This document shows positions 1-12,700 of a stretch of DNA of 64,000 nt, in pieces. Where the stretch lies: NCBI GenBank assembly GCA_964058805.1, contig CAXKVV010002144.1, forward strand, positions 558,001 to 622,000. Reading direction: 5' to 3'. A model generated the notes under the pieces. It saw only the letters and a program-made list of their open reading frames with translations. It searched no databases and had not been told where the DNA came from. Position 1 is the first letter of the stretch; every line of letters starts with the position of its first letter. This stretch comes from Schoenoplectus triqueter. Lineage: Eukaryota; Streptophyta; Magnoliopsida; Poales; Cyperaceae. A program made the position numbers and the translations under genes.

Positions 1-1137
1 TAGCGCAAAATATGAAAACGGGACCCAACGCCCTCGTTACCGCCGAAAACGAGTTCGGGAGTGCACAACATGAAAACGAGACCCAACGCTCTAGGTACCG
101 CCGAAATCGAGTCCGGGCGCGCAAAACATGAAAACAGGACCCGACGGCCTCGGTACTACCGAAACTGTGTCCGGGAGGGCAAAATATGAAAACGGGACCC
201 GACGCCCTCGGTACCGCCGAAAATGAGTCCGGGAGCGCAAAACATGAAAATGAGACCCGACACCCTTGGTACCGTCGAAACCGAGTCCGGGAGCGCAAAA
301 CATGAAAACGAGACCCGACACCCTTGGTACCGCCGAAACCGACTCCGGGTGCGCAAAACATGAAAACGGGACCCGACGGCGTCGGTACTACCGAAACCTT
401 TTCCGGGAGGGCAAAATATGAAAATGGGACTCGACGCCCTCGTTACCGCCGAAAATGAGTTCGGGAGCGCAAAACATGAAAACGGGACCCGACGCCCTCG
501 GTACTGCCGAAAATGAGTCCGGGATCGCAAAACAAGAAAACGAGACCCGACGCCCTCGGTATCGCCGAAAATGAGTACGGGAGGGCAAAACATTAAAAAC
601 GGGACCCGACGCCCTCGGTACCTCCGAAAATGAGTTCGGTCGCCCAAAATAAGAAAACGAGACCCGACGCCCTCGGTGTCGCCGAAACCGATTCCGGAAG
701 TGCAAAACATGAAAACGGGACCCACGCCCAGGGTACCGCCGAAAACGAGTCCGGGAGCGCAAAACATGAAAACGATACCCGACACCCTCGGTACCGTCGA
801 AAACGAGCCGGGAGCGCAAAACATGAAAACGAGACCCGTCGCCCTCGGTAATGCTGAAACCGAGTTCGGAGGGCGAAAACAGGACCCGACGCCCTCGGTA
901 CCGCCGAAACCTAGTCCGGGCGCAGAAAACCTGAAAACGGGACCCGACGACCTCGGTACCGCCAAAAATGAGTTCGGGTGCCCAAAACATGAAGACAAGA
1001 CCCGACGCCCTCGTTACCGCCGAAAATGAGTTTGGGAACGCAAAAAAAGAAAACGGGACCCGACGGCCTCGGTACTACCGAAGCCGTGTCCGGGAGGGCA
1101 AAATATGAAAATGGGACCCGACGCCCTCGTTACCGCC

Positions 1138-1168
1138 GAAAACGATATCCGACACCCTCTGTACCGCC
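1138..1168 (-). repeat. 31-bp short monomer
   Basis: A monomer lacking 27 bp. The deletion joins two GAAAACGA copies that lie 27 bp apart in a normal monomer, leaving GAAAACGATATCCGACACC. Related short units are at 2851-2881, 5493-5523 and 8338-8368. The first two share flanking monomers and so descend from one event. Confidence 0.85.
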
Positions 1169-2850
1169 GAAAACGAGTCCGGTAGCGCAAAACATGAAAA
1201 CGAGACCCGACGGCCTCGGTATCGACGAAAATGAGTACGGGAGCGCAAAACATGAAAACGGGACCCGACGCCCACGATACCGCCGAAACGAGTCTCGGAG
1301 CACTAAACATGAAAAAGTGACCCTACACACTCGGTACCGCCCAAACCGTGTTCGGGCGTGCAAAACATGAAAACGGGACCCGACGCCCTCGTAACCGACG
1401 AAAATGAGTCCGGTAGCGCAAAATATGAAAACGGGACCCAACGCCCTCGTTACCGCCGAAAACGAGTTCGGGAGTGCACAATATGAAAACGGGACCCAAC
1501 GCCCTCGTTACCGCCGAAAACGAGTTCGGGAGTGCACAACATGAAAACGAGACCCAACGCTCTAGGTACCGCCGAAATTGAGTCCGGGCGCGCAAAACAT
1601 GAAAACAAGACCCGACGGCCTCGGTACTACCGAAACCGTGTCCGGGAGGGCCAAATATGAAAACGGGACCCGACGCCCTCGGTACCTCCGAAAATGAGTT
1701 CGGGCGCCCAAAATAAGAAAACGGGACCCGACGCCCTCGTTACCGCCGAAAATGAGTCCGGTAGCGCAAAATATGAAAACGGGACCCGACGCCCTCGGTA
1801 CCGCCGAAAATGAGTCCGAGAGCGCAAAACATGAAAACGAGACCCGACACCCTTGGTACCGTCGAAACCGAGTCCGGGCGCGCAAAACATGAAAGCGGAA
1901 CCCGACGGCGTCGGTACTACCGAAACCGTGCCCGGGAGGGCAAAATATGAAAATGGGACTCGACGCCCTCGATACCGCCGAAAACGGGTCTGGGAGCGCA
2001 AAAAAAGAAAACGGGACCCGGCGCCCTCGTTACCGCCGAAACCGAGTCGGGGAGCGCAAAACATGAAAACGAGACCCGACGCCCTCGGTACCGTCGAAAC
2101 CGAGTCCGGGTGCGCAAAACATGAAAACGGGACCCGACGACGTCGGTACTACCGAAACCGTTTTCGGGAGGGCAAAATATGAAAATGGGACTCGACGCCC
2201 TCGTTACCGCCGAAAATGAGTTCGGGAGCGCAAAACATGAAAACGGGACCCGACGCCCTCGGTACTGCCGAAACCGAGTCCGGGATCGCAAAACAAGAAA
2301 ACGAGACCCGACGCCCTCGGTATCGCCGAAAATGAGTACGGGAGGGCAAAACATTAAAAACGGGACCCGACGCCCTCGGTACCTCCGAAAATGAGTTCGG
2401 GCGCCCAAAATAAGAAAACGAGACACGACGCCCTCACTGTCGCCGAAACCGATTCCGGGCGGGCAAAACATGAAAACGGGACCCGACGCCCTCGGCACCG
2501 CCGAAAACGAGTCCGGGAGCGCAAAATATGAAAATGGGGCCCGACACCCTCCTTACCGCCTAAAACGAGTCCGGGAACGCAAAACATGAAAACAGGACCC
2601 GACGCCCTCGGTACCGCCGAAACCTAGTCCGGGCGCAGAAAACCTGAAAACGGGACACGACGACCTCGGTACCGCCAAAAATGAGTTCGGGCGCCCAAAA
2701 CATGAAGACAAGACCCGACGCCCACGTTACCGCCGAAAACGAGTCCGGGAACGCAAAAAAAGAAAACGGGACCCGACGGCCTCGGTACTACCGAAGCCGT
2801 GTCCGGGAGGGCAAAATATGAAAATGGGACCCGACGCCCTCGTTACCGCC

Positions 2851-2881
2851 GAAAACGATACCCGACACCCTCTGTACCGGC
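2851..2881 (-). repeat. 31-bp short monomer
   Basis: Same structure as 1138-1168 (GAAAACGATACCCGACACC), within a block duplicated at an offset of about 1712 bp. Confidence 0.85.
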
Positions 2882-5492
2882 GAAAACGAGTCTGGAAGCG
2901 CAAAACATGAAAACTGGACCTGGCACCCTCGGTAACGTCGAAAATGAGTACGGGAGGGCAAAACATTAAAAACGAGAACCGACGCCCTCGGTGTCGCCGA
3001 AACCGAGTCCGGGCGCGCAAAACATGAAAACGGGACTCGACGCCCTCGGCACCGCCGAAAACGAGTCCGGGAGCGCAAACTATGAAAATGGGACCCGACG
3101 CCCTCGTTACCGCCGAAAATGAGTCCGGGAACGCAAAAAAAGAAAACTGGACCTGACGCCCTCGGTACCTCCGAATACGAGTCCGGGAGCGCAAAACATG
3201 AAAACGAGACCCGACGCCCTCGGTATCGACGAAAATGAGTCCGAGAGCGCAAAACATGAAAACGGGACCCGACGCCCACGATACCGCCGAAAACGAGTCT
3301 CGGAGCGCTAAACATGAAAAAGTGACCCTACACACTCGGTACCGCCGAAACCGTGTTCGGGCGTGCAAAACATGAAAACGGGACCCGACGCCCTCGTAAC
3401 CGACGAAATCGTGTCCGGGAGGGCAAAAAATGAAAATGGGACCCGACGCCCTCGTTACCGCCGAAAACGAGTCCGGGATCGCAAAACATGAAAACGGGAC
3501 CCCACGCCCTCGGTACCTCCGAAACCGAGTCCGGGAGCGCAAAACATGAAAACGAGACCTGACGCCCTCGGTATCACCGAAAACGAGTCCGGGCGCACAA
3601 AACGTGAAAACGGGACCCGACGCACTCGGCGCCGCCGAAAACGAGTCCGGGAGCGCAAAACATGAAAACGGGACCCGACGCACTCGGCGCCGCCGAAAAC
3701 GAGTCACGGAAGCGCAAAACATGAAAATGGGACTCGACGCCCACGGTACCGCCGAAAACTTGTCCCGTAGCGCTAAACATGAAAAAGTTACCCTACGCCT
3801 TCGGTACCACCGAAAACTAGTTCGGGAGCGCAAAACATGAAATCGGGACCCGACGCCCTCGGCACCGCCGAAAACGAGTCCGAGAGTGCAAAACATGAAA
3901 ACAGGAGCGGACGCCCTTGGTACCGCCGAAAACGTGTCTGCGAGCGCAATACATGAAAACGAGACCCGACGCCCTCGATACCGCCGACACCGAGTCCGGG
4001 CACGCAAAACATGAAAACGAGACCCCACGCCCACGGTACCGCCGAAAACGAGTCTGGGAGTGCAAAACATGATAACGATACCCGACGCCCTCGTTATCGC
4101 CGAAAACGAGTCCGGGAGCGCAAAACATGAAAACGGGACCCGATGGCCTCGGTACTAACGAAACCGTGTCCGGGAGGGCAAAATATGAAAATGGGACCGG
4201 ACGCCCTCGTTACCGCCGAAAACGAGTCCGGGAGCGCAAAACATGAAAACTGGACCAAGCACCCTCGGTAACATCGAAAACGAGTCCGGGAGGGCAAAAC
4301 ATTAAAAACGGGACCTGACGCCCTCAATACCTCCGAAAATGTGTTCGGGCGCCCAAAATAAGAAAACGAGACCCGACGCCCTCGTTACCGCTGAAAACGA
4401 GTCCGGGAGCGCAAAACATAAAAACGAGACCCGACACCCTCGGTAACACCGAATCCGAGTCCGGGCGCGCAAAACATGAAAACGGGACCCGACGGCGTCG
4501 GTACTACCGAAACCGTGTCCAGGATGGCAAAATATGAAAATGGGACCCGACGCCCTCGTTACCGCCGAAAACGAGTCCGGGATCGCAAAACATGAAAACG
4601 GGACCCAACACCCTCGGTACCGCCGAAATCGAGTCCGGGAGCGCAAAACAAGAAAACGAGACCCGACGCCCTCGGTATCGCCGAAAATGAGTCGGGGCGC
4701 GCAAAACGTGAAAACGGGACCCGACACACTCGGCGCCGCCGAAAATGAGTCCGGGAGCGCAAAACATGAAAATGGGACCCGACACTCTCGGCGCCGCCGA
4801 AAACGAGTCCGGAAGCGCAAAACATGAAAACGGGACTCGACACCCACGGTACCGCCGAAAACGAGTCCCATAGCGCTAGACATGAAAAAGTAACCCTACG
4901 CATTCGGTACCACCGAAAACTAGTTCGGGAGCGCAAAACATGAAAACGGGACCCGACGCCCTCGGCACCGCCGAAAACGAGTCCGAGAGTGCAAAACATG
5001 AAAACAAGAGCGGACGCCCTTGGTACCGCCGAAAACGAGTCTGCGAGTGCAATACTTGAAAACGAGACCCGACGCCCTCGATACCGCCGAAACTGAGTCC
5101 GGGCGCGTAAAATATGAAAAAGGGTCCCGACGCCCTTTGTACCGCCGAAACCGAGTCCGGGCACGCAAAACATGAAAACGGGACACCACGCCCACGGTAC
5201 CGCCGAAAACGAGTTTGGGAGTGCAAAACATGATAACGATACCCGACACCCTCGGTACCGTCGAAAACGAGCCGGGAGCGCAAAACATGAAAACGAGACC
5301 CGACGCCCTCGGTAATGCTGAAACCGAGTTCGGAGGGCAAAACAACAAAATGTGACCCGACGCCCTCGTTATCGCCGAAAACGAGTATGGGAGCGCAAAA
5401 CATGAAAACGGGACCCGACGGCCTCGGTACTAACGAAACCGTGTCCGGGAGGGCAAAAAATGAAAATGGGACCGGACGCCCTCGTTACCGCC

Positions 5493-5523
5493 GAAAACGA
5501 TACCGGACACCCTCTGCACCGCC
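5493..5523 (-). repeat. 31-bp short monomer
   Basis: Same deletion junction as the other short units. It is preceded by a GACCGGACGCCC monomer, a context shared with 8338-8368. Confidence 0.85.
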
Positions 5524-8337
5524 GAAAACGAGTCCGGGATCGCAAAACATGAAAACTGGACCTGGCACCCTCGGTAACGTCGAAAATAAGTCCGGGAGGG
5601 CAAAACATTAAAAACGGGACCTGACGCCCTCAGTACCTCCGAAAATGTGTTCGGGCGCCCAAAATAAGAAAACGGGACTCGACGCCCTCGTTACCGTCAA
5701 AAATGAGTCTAGGAGCGCAAAATATGAAAACGGGACCCGACGCCCATGTTACCGCTGAAAACGAGTCCGGGAGCGCAAAACATGAAAACGAGACCCGACA
5801 CCCTCGGTACCGCCGAAACCGAGTCCGGGCGCCCAAAACATGAAAACGGGACCCGACGGCGTCGGTACTACCGAAACCGTGTCCTGGATGGCAAAATATG
5901 AAAATGGGACCCGACGCCTTCGTTACCGCCGAAAACGAGTCCGGGATCTCAAAACATGAAAACGGGACCCAACGCCCTCGGTACCGCCGAAACCGAGTTC
6001 GGGAGCGCAAAACATGAAAACGAGACCAGACGCCCTCGGTATCGCCGAAAATTAGTCCGGGCGCGCAAAACATGAAAACAGGACCCGACGCACTCGGCGC
6101 CGCCGAAAACGAGTTCGGGAGCGCAAAACATAAAAACGGGACCCGACGCACTCGGTGCCGCAGAAAACGAGTCCGGGAGCGCAAAACATGAAAACGGGAC
6201 TCGACGCCCACGGTTCCGCCGAAAATGAGTCCCGTAGCGCTAAACATGAAAAAGTGACCCTACGCCTTCGGTACCACCGAAAACTAGTTCGGGAGCGCAA
6301 AACATGAAAACGGGACCCGACGTCCTCGGCACCGCCCAAAACGAGTCCGGGAGCGCAAAACATGAAAACGAGACCCGACGCCCTCGGTATCGTCGAAAAT
6401 GAGTCCGGGCGCGCAAAACGTGAAAACGGGACCCGACACACTCGGCGCCGTCGAAAATGAGTCCGGGCGCGCAAAACGTGAAAACGGGACCCGACACACT
6501 CGGCGCCGCCGAAAACGAGTCCGGGAGCGCAAAACATGAAAACAGGACCCGACGCCCTCGGCACCGTCGAAAACGAGTCCGAGAGTGCAAAACATGAAAA
6601 CAGTAGCGGACGCCCTTGGTACCGCCGAAAATGAGTCTGCGAGCGCAATACATGAAAACGAGACCCGACGCCCTCGATGCCGCCGAAATCGAGTCCGGGC
6701 GCGCAAAACATGAAAACGTGTCCCGACGCCCTCAGTACCGCCGAAACCGAGTCCGGGCACGCAAAACATGAAAACGGGACCCCACGCCCACGGTACCGCC
6801 GAAAACGAGTCTGGGAGTGCAAAACATGATAACGATACCCGACGCCCTCGGTACCGTCGAAAACGAGCCGGGAGCGCAAAACATGAAAATGAGACCCGAC
6901 GCCCTCGGTAATGCTGAAATCGAGTTCGGAGGGCAAAACAAGAAAATGTGACCCGACGCCCTCGTTACCGCCGAAAACGAGTCCGGGAGCGCAAAACATG
7001 AAAACGGGACCCGACGGCCTCGGTACTAACGAAACCGTGTCCGGGAGGGCAAAATATGAAAATGGGACCGGACGCCCTCGTTACCGCCGAAAACGAGTCT
7101 GGGAGCGCAAAACATGAAAACTAGACCTGACACCCTCGGTAACGTCGAAAACGAGTCCGGGAGGGCAAATCATGAAAAACGGGACCTGACGCCCTCAGTA
7201 CCTCTGAAAATGTGTTCGGACGCCCTCGTTACCGCCGAAAATGAGTCCGGGAGCGCAAAATGTGAAAACGGGACCCGACGCCCACGTTACCGCTGAAAAC
7301 GAGTCCGGGAGCGCAAAACATAAAAACGAGACCCGACACCCTCGGTACCACCGAAACCGAGTCCGGGCGCGCAAAACATGAAAACGGGACCCGACGGCGT
7401 CGGTACTATCGAAACCGTGTCCAGGATGGCAAAATATGAAAATGGGACCCGACGCCCTCGTTACCGCCGAAAATGAGTCCCGGATCGCAAAACATGAAAA
7501 CGGGACCCAACGCCCTCGGTACTGCCGAAACCGAGTCCGGGAGCGCAAAACATGAAAACGAGACCCGACGCCCTCGGTATCGCCGAAAATGAGTCCGGGC
7601 GCGCAAAACGTGAAAACGGGACCCGACACACTCGGCGCCGCCAAAAACGAGTCCGGGAGCGCAAAACATGAAAGCGGGACCTGACGCACTCGGCGCCGTC
7701 GAAAACGAGTCCGGAAGCGCAAAACATGAAAACGAGACTCGACACCCACGGTACCGCCGAAAACGAGTACCATAGCGCTAAACATGAAAAAGTAACCCTA
7801 CGCCTTCGGTACCACCGAAAACTAGTTCGGGAGCGCAAAACATGAAATCGGGACCCGACGCCCTCGGCACCGCAGAAAACGAGTCCGAGAGTGCAAAACA
7901 TGAAAACAGGAGCGGACGCCCTTGGTACCGCCGAAAACGAGTCTGCGAGCGCAATACATGAAAACGAGACCCGACGCCCTCGATACCGCCGAAACCGAGT
8001 CCGGGCGCGCAAAACATGAAAACGGGTCCCGACGCCCTCAGTACCGCCGAAACCGAGTCCGGGCACGCAAAACATGAAAACAGGACCCCACGCCCACGGT
8101 ACCGCCGAAAACGAGTTTGGGAGTGCAAAACATGAAAACGAGACCCGAAGCCCTCGATAATGCTGAAACCGAGTTCGGAGGGCAAAACAAGAAAATGTGA
8201 CCCGACGCCCTCGTTACCGCCGAAAACGAGTCTGGGAGCGCAAAACATGAAAACGGGACCCGACGGCCTCGGTACTAACGAAACCGTGTCCGGGAGGGCA
8301 AAATATGAAAATGGGACCGGACGCCCACGTTACCGCC

Positions 8338-8392
8338 GAAAACGATACCCGACACCCTCTGCATCGCCGAAAATGACGCCCTCAGTACCTCC
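8338..8392 (-). repeat. 31-bp short monomer followed by a 24-bp remnant
   Basis: Bases 8338-8368 repeat the 31-bp short structure. The next unit, 8369-8392, is shorter still: GAAAATGA joins directly to CGCCCTC, as expected from a deletion between two TGA trinucleotides. Two contraction events sit side by side. Confidence 0.8.
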
Positions 8393-8881
8393 GAAAATGT
8401 GTTCGGGCGCCCAAAATAAGAAAACGGGACCCGACGCCCTCGTTACCGCCGAAAATGAGTCTAGGAGCGCAAAGTATGAAAACGGGACCCGACGCCCATG
8501 TTACCGCTGAAAACGAGTCCGGGAGCGCAAAACATGAAAACGAGACCCGACACCCTCGGTACCGCCGAAACCGAGTCCGGGCGCCCAAAACATGAAAACG
8601 GGACCCGACGGCGTCGGTACTACCGAAACCGTGTCCAGGATGGCAAAATATGTAAATGGGACCCGACGCCCTCGTTACCGCCGAAACCGAGTCTGGGAGC
8701 GCAAAACATGAAAACGAGACCCGACGCCCTCGGTATCGCCGAAAATGAGTCCGGGCGCGCAAAATATGAAAACGGGACCCGACGCACTCGGCGCCGCCGA
8801 AAACGAGTTCGGGAGCGCAAAACATGAAAACGGGACCCGACGCACTCGGCGCCGCAGAAAATGAGTCCGGGAGCGCAAAAC

Positions 8882-9230
8882 ATGAAAACGGGACTCGACG
8901 CCCACGGTTCCGCCGAAAACGAGTCCCGTAGCGCTAAACATGAAAAAGTGACCCTACGCCTTCGGTACCACTGAAAACTAGTTCGGGAGCGCAAAACTTG
9001 AAAACGGGACCCGACGCCCTCGGCACCGCCCAAAACGAGTCCGAGAGTGCAAAACATGAAAACAGGAGCGGACGCCCTCGGTACCGCCGAAAACGAGTCT
9101 GCGAGCGCAATACATGAAAACGGGACCCGACGCCCTCGATACCGCCGAAACCGAGTCCGAGCGCGCAAAACATGAAAACGGGTCCCGACGCCCTCGGTAC
9201 CGCCGTAACCGAGTCCGGGCACGCAAAACA
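8882..9230 (-). repeat. 349-bp tandem duplication, copy 1
   Basis: Six monomers plus one base, followed directly by a second copy at 9231-9579. Both copies contain GTAGCGCTAAACATG, a CCCTACGCCTTCGG monomer and ACTAGTTCGG in the same order, with a modest number of differences. It is the most recent-looking duplication in the left arm and lies only about 170 bp from the polarity switch. Confidence 0.75.
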
Positions 9231-9579
9231 TGGAAACGGGACTCGACGCCCACGGTTCCGCCGAAAACGAGTCCCGTAGCGCTAAACATGAAAAAGTGAC
9301 CCTACGCCTTCGGTACCACCGAAAACTAGTTCGGCAGCGCAAAACATGAAAACGGGACCCGACGCCCTCGGCACCGCCCAAAACGAGTCCGAGAGTGCCA
9401 AACATGAAAACAGGAGCGGACGCCCTCGGTACCGCCGAAATCGATTCTGCGAGCGCAATACATGAAAACGGGACCCGACGCCCTCGATACCGCCGAAACC
9501 GAGTCCGGGCGCGCAAAACATGAAAACGGGTCCCGACGCCCTCGGTACCGCCGAAACCGAGTCCGGGCACGCAAAACAT
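9231..9579 (-). repeat. 349-bp tandem duplication, copy 2
   Basis: Second copy of the 8882-9230 unit. Differences include TTCGGCAGCGC for TTCGGGAGCGC and GAAATCGATTC for GAAAACGAGTC. After about 9579 the two stop matching. Confidence 0.75.
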
Positions 9580-9717
9580 GAAAACGAGACCTGACGCCCT
9601 CGGTAATGCTGAAACCGAGTTCGGAGGGCAAAACAAGAAAATGTGACCCCGACGCCCTCGTTACCGCTGAAAACGAGTCCGGGAACGCAAAACATGAAAA
9701 TTGGACCCGTCGCCCTC

Positions 9718-9765
9718 GGTACCGCCGAAATCGAGTCCGGTAGGGCAAAACATTTCGGCGGTACC
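9718..9765. repeat. Satellite polarity-switch junction (inverted repeat)
   Basis: The array reverses direction here. The left arm ends with a complete monomer end (GCAAAACAT, to 9753), and the right arm starts about 30 bp into its own monomer at TTTCGGCGG. The breakpoint is at 9753-9755, with one or two ambiguous T bases. The flip creates a perfect 13-bp inverted repeat: GGTACCGCCGAAA at 9718-9730 and TTTCGGCGGTACC at 9753-9765, around a 22-base loop (9731-9752). Pairing continues outward imperfectly, 12 of the next 16 bases. No foreign sequence lies at the junction. It could arise from inversion inside an array, from head-to-head joining of two arrays, or from an assembly error at a palindrome. 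Confidence 0.93.
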
Positions 9766-12700
9766 GATGGCGTCGGGACCCGTTTTCATGTTTTGCGCAC
9801 CGGGACTCGATTTCGGCCGTACCGAGGGCGTCGGGTCCCGTTTTCATGTTTTGAGCACCCCGACTCGTTTTCGGCGGTACCGATGGCGTCGGGTCCCGTT
9901 TTCATGTTTTGCGCTCCCCGACTCATTTTCGACGGTACCGATGGCGTCGGGTGTCGTTTTCATGTTTTGCGGGCCCAGACTAGTTTTCGGCGTTCCCGAG
10001 GGCGTCGAGTACCGTTTTCATGTTTTGCGCTCCCGAACTCGGTTTCGGCGGTACCGAGGGCGTCGAGTCTCGTTTTCTTGCTTTGCGCCCCCGGACTTGT
10101 TTTCGGCGGTACCGAGGGCGTCGGGTCCCGTGTTCATGTTTTGCGCTCCGCGACTCGTTTTCGGCGGTACCGATGGCGTCGGGACCGGTTTTCATGTTTT
10201 GCGCTCTCGGACTCGTTTTTGATGGTACCGAGGGCGTCGGGTCCCGTTTTCATGTTTTGCGCTCCCCGACTCGTTTGCGACGGTACCGTTGGCGTCGGGA
10301 CCCGTTTTCATGTTTTGCGCTCTCGGACGCGGTTTCGGCAGTACCGAGGGCGTCGGGTCCTGTTTTCATGTTTTGCGCGCCCGAACTCGGTTTCGGAGGT
10401 ACCGAGGGCGTCGGGTCTCGTTTTCATGTTTTGCGCCCCCGAACTCGGTTTCGGCCGTACCGAGGGCGTCGGGTCCCGTTTTCATGTTTTGCGCGCCCCA
10501 ACTCGGTTTCGGCGGTACCGAGGGCTTCGGGTCCCGTTTTCATGTTTTGCGCACCCGGACTCGTTTTCGGCGGTACCGAGGGCGTCGGGTCCCGTGTTCA
10601 TGTTTTGCGCTCCGCGACTCGTTTTCGGCGGTACCGAGGGCGTCGGGTCCCGTTTTCATGTTTTGCACGCCCGAACTCGGTTTCGGCGGTACCGAGGGCG
10701 TCGCGTCCCGTTTTCATGTTTTGCGCTTCCCGACTCGTTTTCGGCGGTACCGATGGCGTCGGGACCCGTTTTCATGTTTTGCGCTCTCGGACTCTATTTC
10801 GGCAGTACCGAGGGCGTCGGGTCCCGTTTTCATGTTTTGCGCTCTCGGACTCGATTTCGGCCGTACCGAGGGCGTCGAGTCCCGTTTTCATGTTTTGCGC
10901 ACCCAAACTCGGTTTCGGCGGTACCGAAGGCTTCGGGTCCCGTTTTCATGTTTTGCGCCCCCGAACTCGGTTTCGGCCGTACCGAGGGCGTCGGGTCCCG
11001 TTTTCATGTTTTGCGCGCCCAAACTCGGTTTCGGCGGTAACGAGGGCTTCGGGTCCCGTTTTCATGTTTTGCGCGCCCGGACTCGTTTTCAGCGGTACCG
11101 AGGGCGTCGGGTCCCGTGTTCATGTTTTGCGCTCCGCGACTCGTTTTCGGCGGTACCGATGGCGTCGGGACCCGTTTTTATGTTTTGCGCGCCCGAACTC
11201 GGTTTCGACCGTACCGAAGGCGTCGGGTCCCGTTTTCATGTTTTGAGCCCCCCGACTCGTTTTCGGCGGTACCGAGGGCGTCGGGACCCGTTTTCATGTT
11301 TTGCGCTCTCGGACTCGTTTTTGATGGTACCGAGGGCGTCGGGTCCCGTTTTCATGTTTTGCGCTCCCCGACTCGTTTGCGGCGGTACCGTTGGCATCGG
11401 GACCCGTTTTCATGTTTTGCGCTCTCGGACGCGGTTTCGGCAGTACCGAGGGCATCGGGTCCCGTTTTCATGTTTTGCGCGCCCGAACTCGGTTTCGGCG
11501 GTACCGAGGGCGTCAGGTCTCGTTTTCATGTTTTGCGCACCCGGACTCGTTTTCGGCTGTACCGAGGGCGTCGGGTCCCGTGTTCATGTTTTGCGCTCCG
11601 CGACTCGTTTTCGGCGGTACCGATGGCGTCGGGACCCGTTTTCATGTTTTGCGCACCGGGACTCGGTTTCGGCCGTACCGAGGGCGTCGGGTCCCGTGTT
11701 CATGTTTTGAGCACCCCGACGCCCTTTTGGCGGTACCGATGGCGTCGGGACCCGTTTTCATGTTTTGCGCTCTCGGACTCGGTTTCGGCGGTACCGAGGG
11801 CTTCGGGTCCAGTTTTCATGTTTTGCGCACCCGGACTCGGTTTCGGCGGTACCGAGGGCGTCGGGTCCCGTGTTCATGTTTTGCGCTCCGCGACTCGTTT
11901 TCGGCGGTACCGATGGCGTCGGGACCCGTTTTCATGTTTTGCGCTCTCGGACTCGTTTTCGACGGTACCGAGGGCGTCGGGTCCCGTTTTCATGTTTTGC
12001 GCTCCCCGACTCGTTTGCGGCGGTACCGTTGGCGTCGGGACCCGTTTTCATGTTTTGCGCTATCGGACTCGGTTTCGGCTGTACCGAGGGCGTCGGGTCC
12101 TGTTTTCATGTTTTGCGCGCCCGAACTCGGTTTCGGCGGTACCAAGGGCGTCGCGTCTCGTTTTCATGTTTTGCGCTCCCGGACACGGTTTCGGCGGTAC
12201 CGAGGCCGTCGGGTCCCGTTTTCATGTTTTGCGCGCCCGAACTCGGTTTCGGCCGTACCGAGGGCGTCGGGTCCCGTTTTCATGTTTTGAGCACCCCAAC
12301 TCGTTTTCGGCGGTACCGACGGCGTCGGGACCCGTTTTCATGTTTTGTGCTCTCGGACTCTATTTCGGCAGTACCGAGGGCGTCGGGTCCCGTTTTCATT
12401 TTTTGCGCGCCCGAACTCGGTTTCGGCTGTTCCGAGGGCGTCCGGTCCCGTTTTCATGTTTTGCGCCCCCCGACTCGTTTTCGGCGGTACCGATGGCGTC
12501 GGGACCCGTTTTCATGTTTAGCGCTCTCGGACGCGATTTCGGCGGTACCGAGGGCGTCGAGTCACGTTTTCATGTTTTGCGCGCCCAAACTCGGTTTCGG
12601 CGGTACCGAGGGCTTCGGGTCCCGTTTTCATGTTTTGCTCGCCCGAACTCGGTTTCAGCTGTTCCGAGGGCGTCGGGTCCCGTTTTCATTTTTTGCGCCC

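Larger units (their letters stand above)
1..2882 (-). repeat. Loose higher-order blocks in the outer left arm
   Basis: Several runs of monomer types recur here at different spacings. Bases 1-220 resemble 1472-1691 (offset 1471, both with the rare GCTCTAGG). Bases 300-700 resemble 2061-2461 (offset 1761, both with CATTAAAAACGGG and AATAAGAAAACG). Bases 880-1170 resemble 2592-2882 (offset 1712, both with CCTAGTCCGGG and a 31-bp short monomer). Copies differ by many substitutions and by inserted or lost monomers, so these are old duplications. Boundaries are approximate. Confidence 0.65.
3290..9340 (-). repeat. Degenerate higher-order repeat of the inner left arm
   Basis: A distinctive monomer pair, CGCTAAACATGAAAAAGT followed by a CCCTACGC-type monomer, recurs near 3310, 3773, 4875 (as GCTAGACATG), 6240, 7781, 8935 and 9285. 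Several of these are followed in similar order by monomers with ACTAGTTCGGGAGCGC, GAGCGGACGCCC and GCGAGCGCAATACATG. A second marker, CTCGGTACTAACGAAACC, recurs near 4147, 5423, 7019 and 8266. Spacings of about 1.1-1.6 kb vary because monomers have been gained or lost. I read this as an old higher-order repeat that is decaying. Confidence 0.65.
1..9752 (-). repeat. Left arm of 58-bp satellite array (minus orientation)
   Basis: About 168 head-to-tail monomers of ~58 bp, read here as the reverse complement of the right-arm monomer. Each copy shows GAAAACGGGACCCGACG, then a usually intact CGGTACCG palindrome, then GAAAACGAGTCCGGG and GCGCAAAACAT. Every stretch contains these anchors in order, so no gene or unique insert is hidden in the arm. 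Copies vary much more than in most of the right arm: C-to-T and G-to-A changes at CpG sites are common (AAAATG for AAAACG, CCCAACG for CCCGACG), some copies replace GGTACC with GGCGCC, and several are shortened. The monomer class common in the right arm, GATGGC or GTTGGC linked to GGGACCC, was not seen here in its reverse-complement form. The array begins inside a monomer at base 1 and so continues upstream. Open frames on the minus strand (longest about 1.3 kb, 2727-4070) are stop-free satellite, not genes. Confidence 0.97.

Noticed and set aside
2727..4070. Minus-strand open frame of 447 codons in the left arm
   Set aside because: Same stop-free strand of the same monomer, seen in reverse because the array is inverted here.
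9718..9765. Rho-independent terminator or transposon end
   Set aside because: The inverted repeat is fully explained by the monomer meeting its own reverse complement. There is no T-tract, target-site duplication or transposase.
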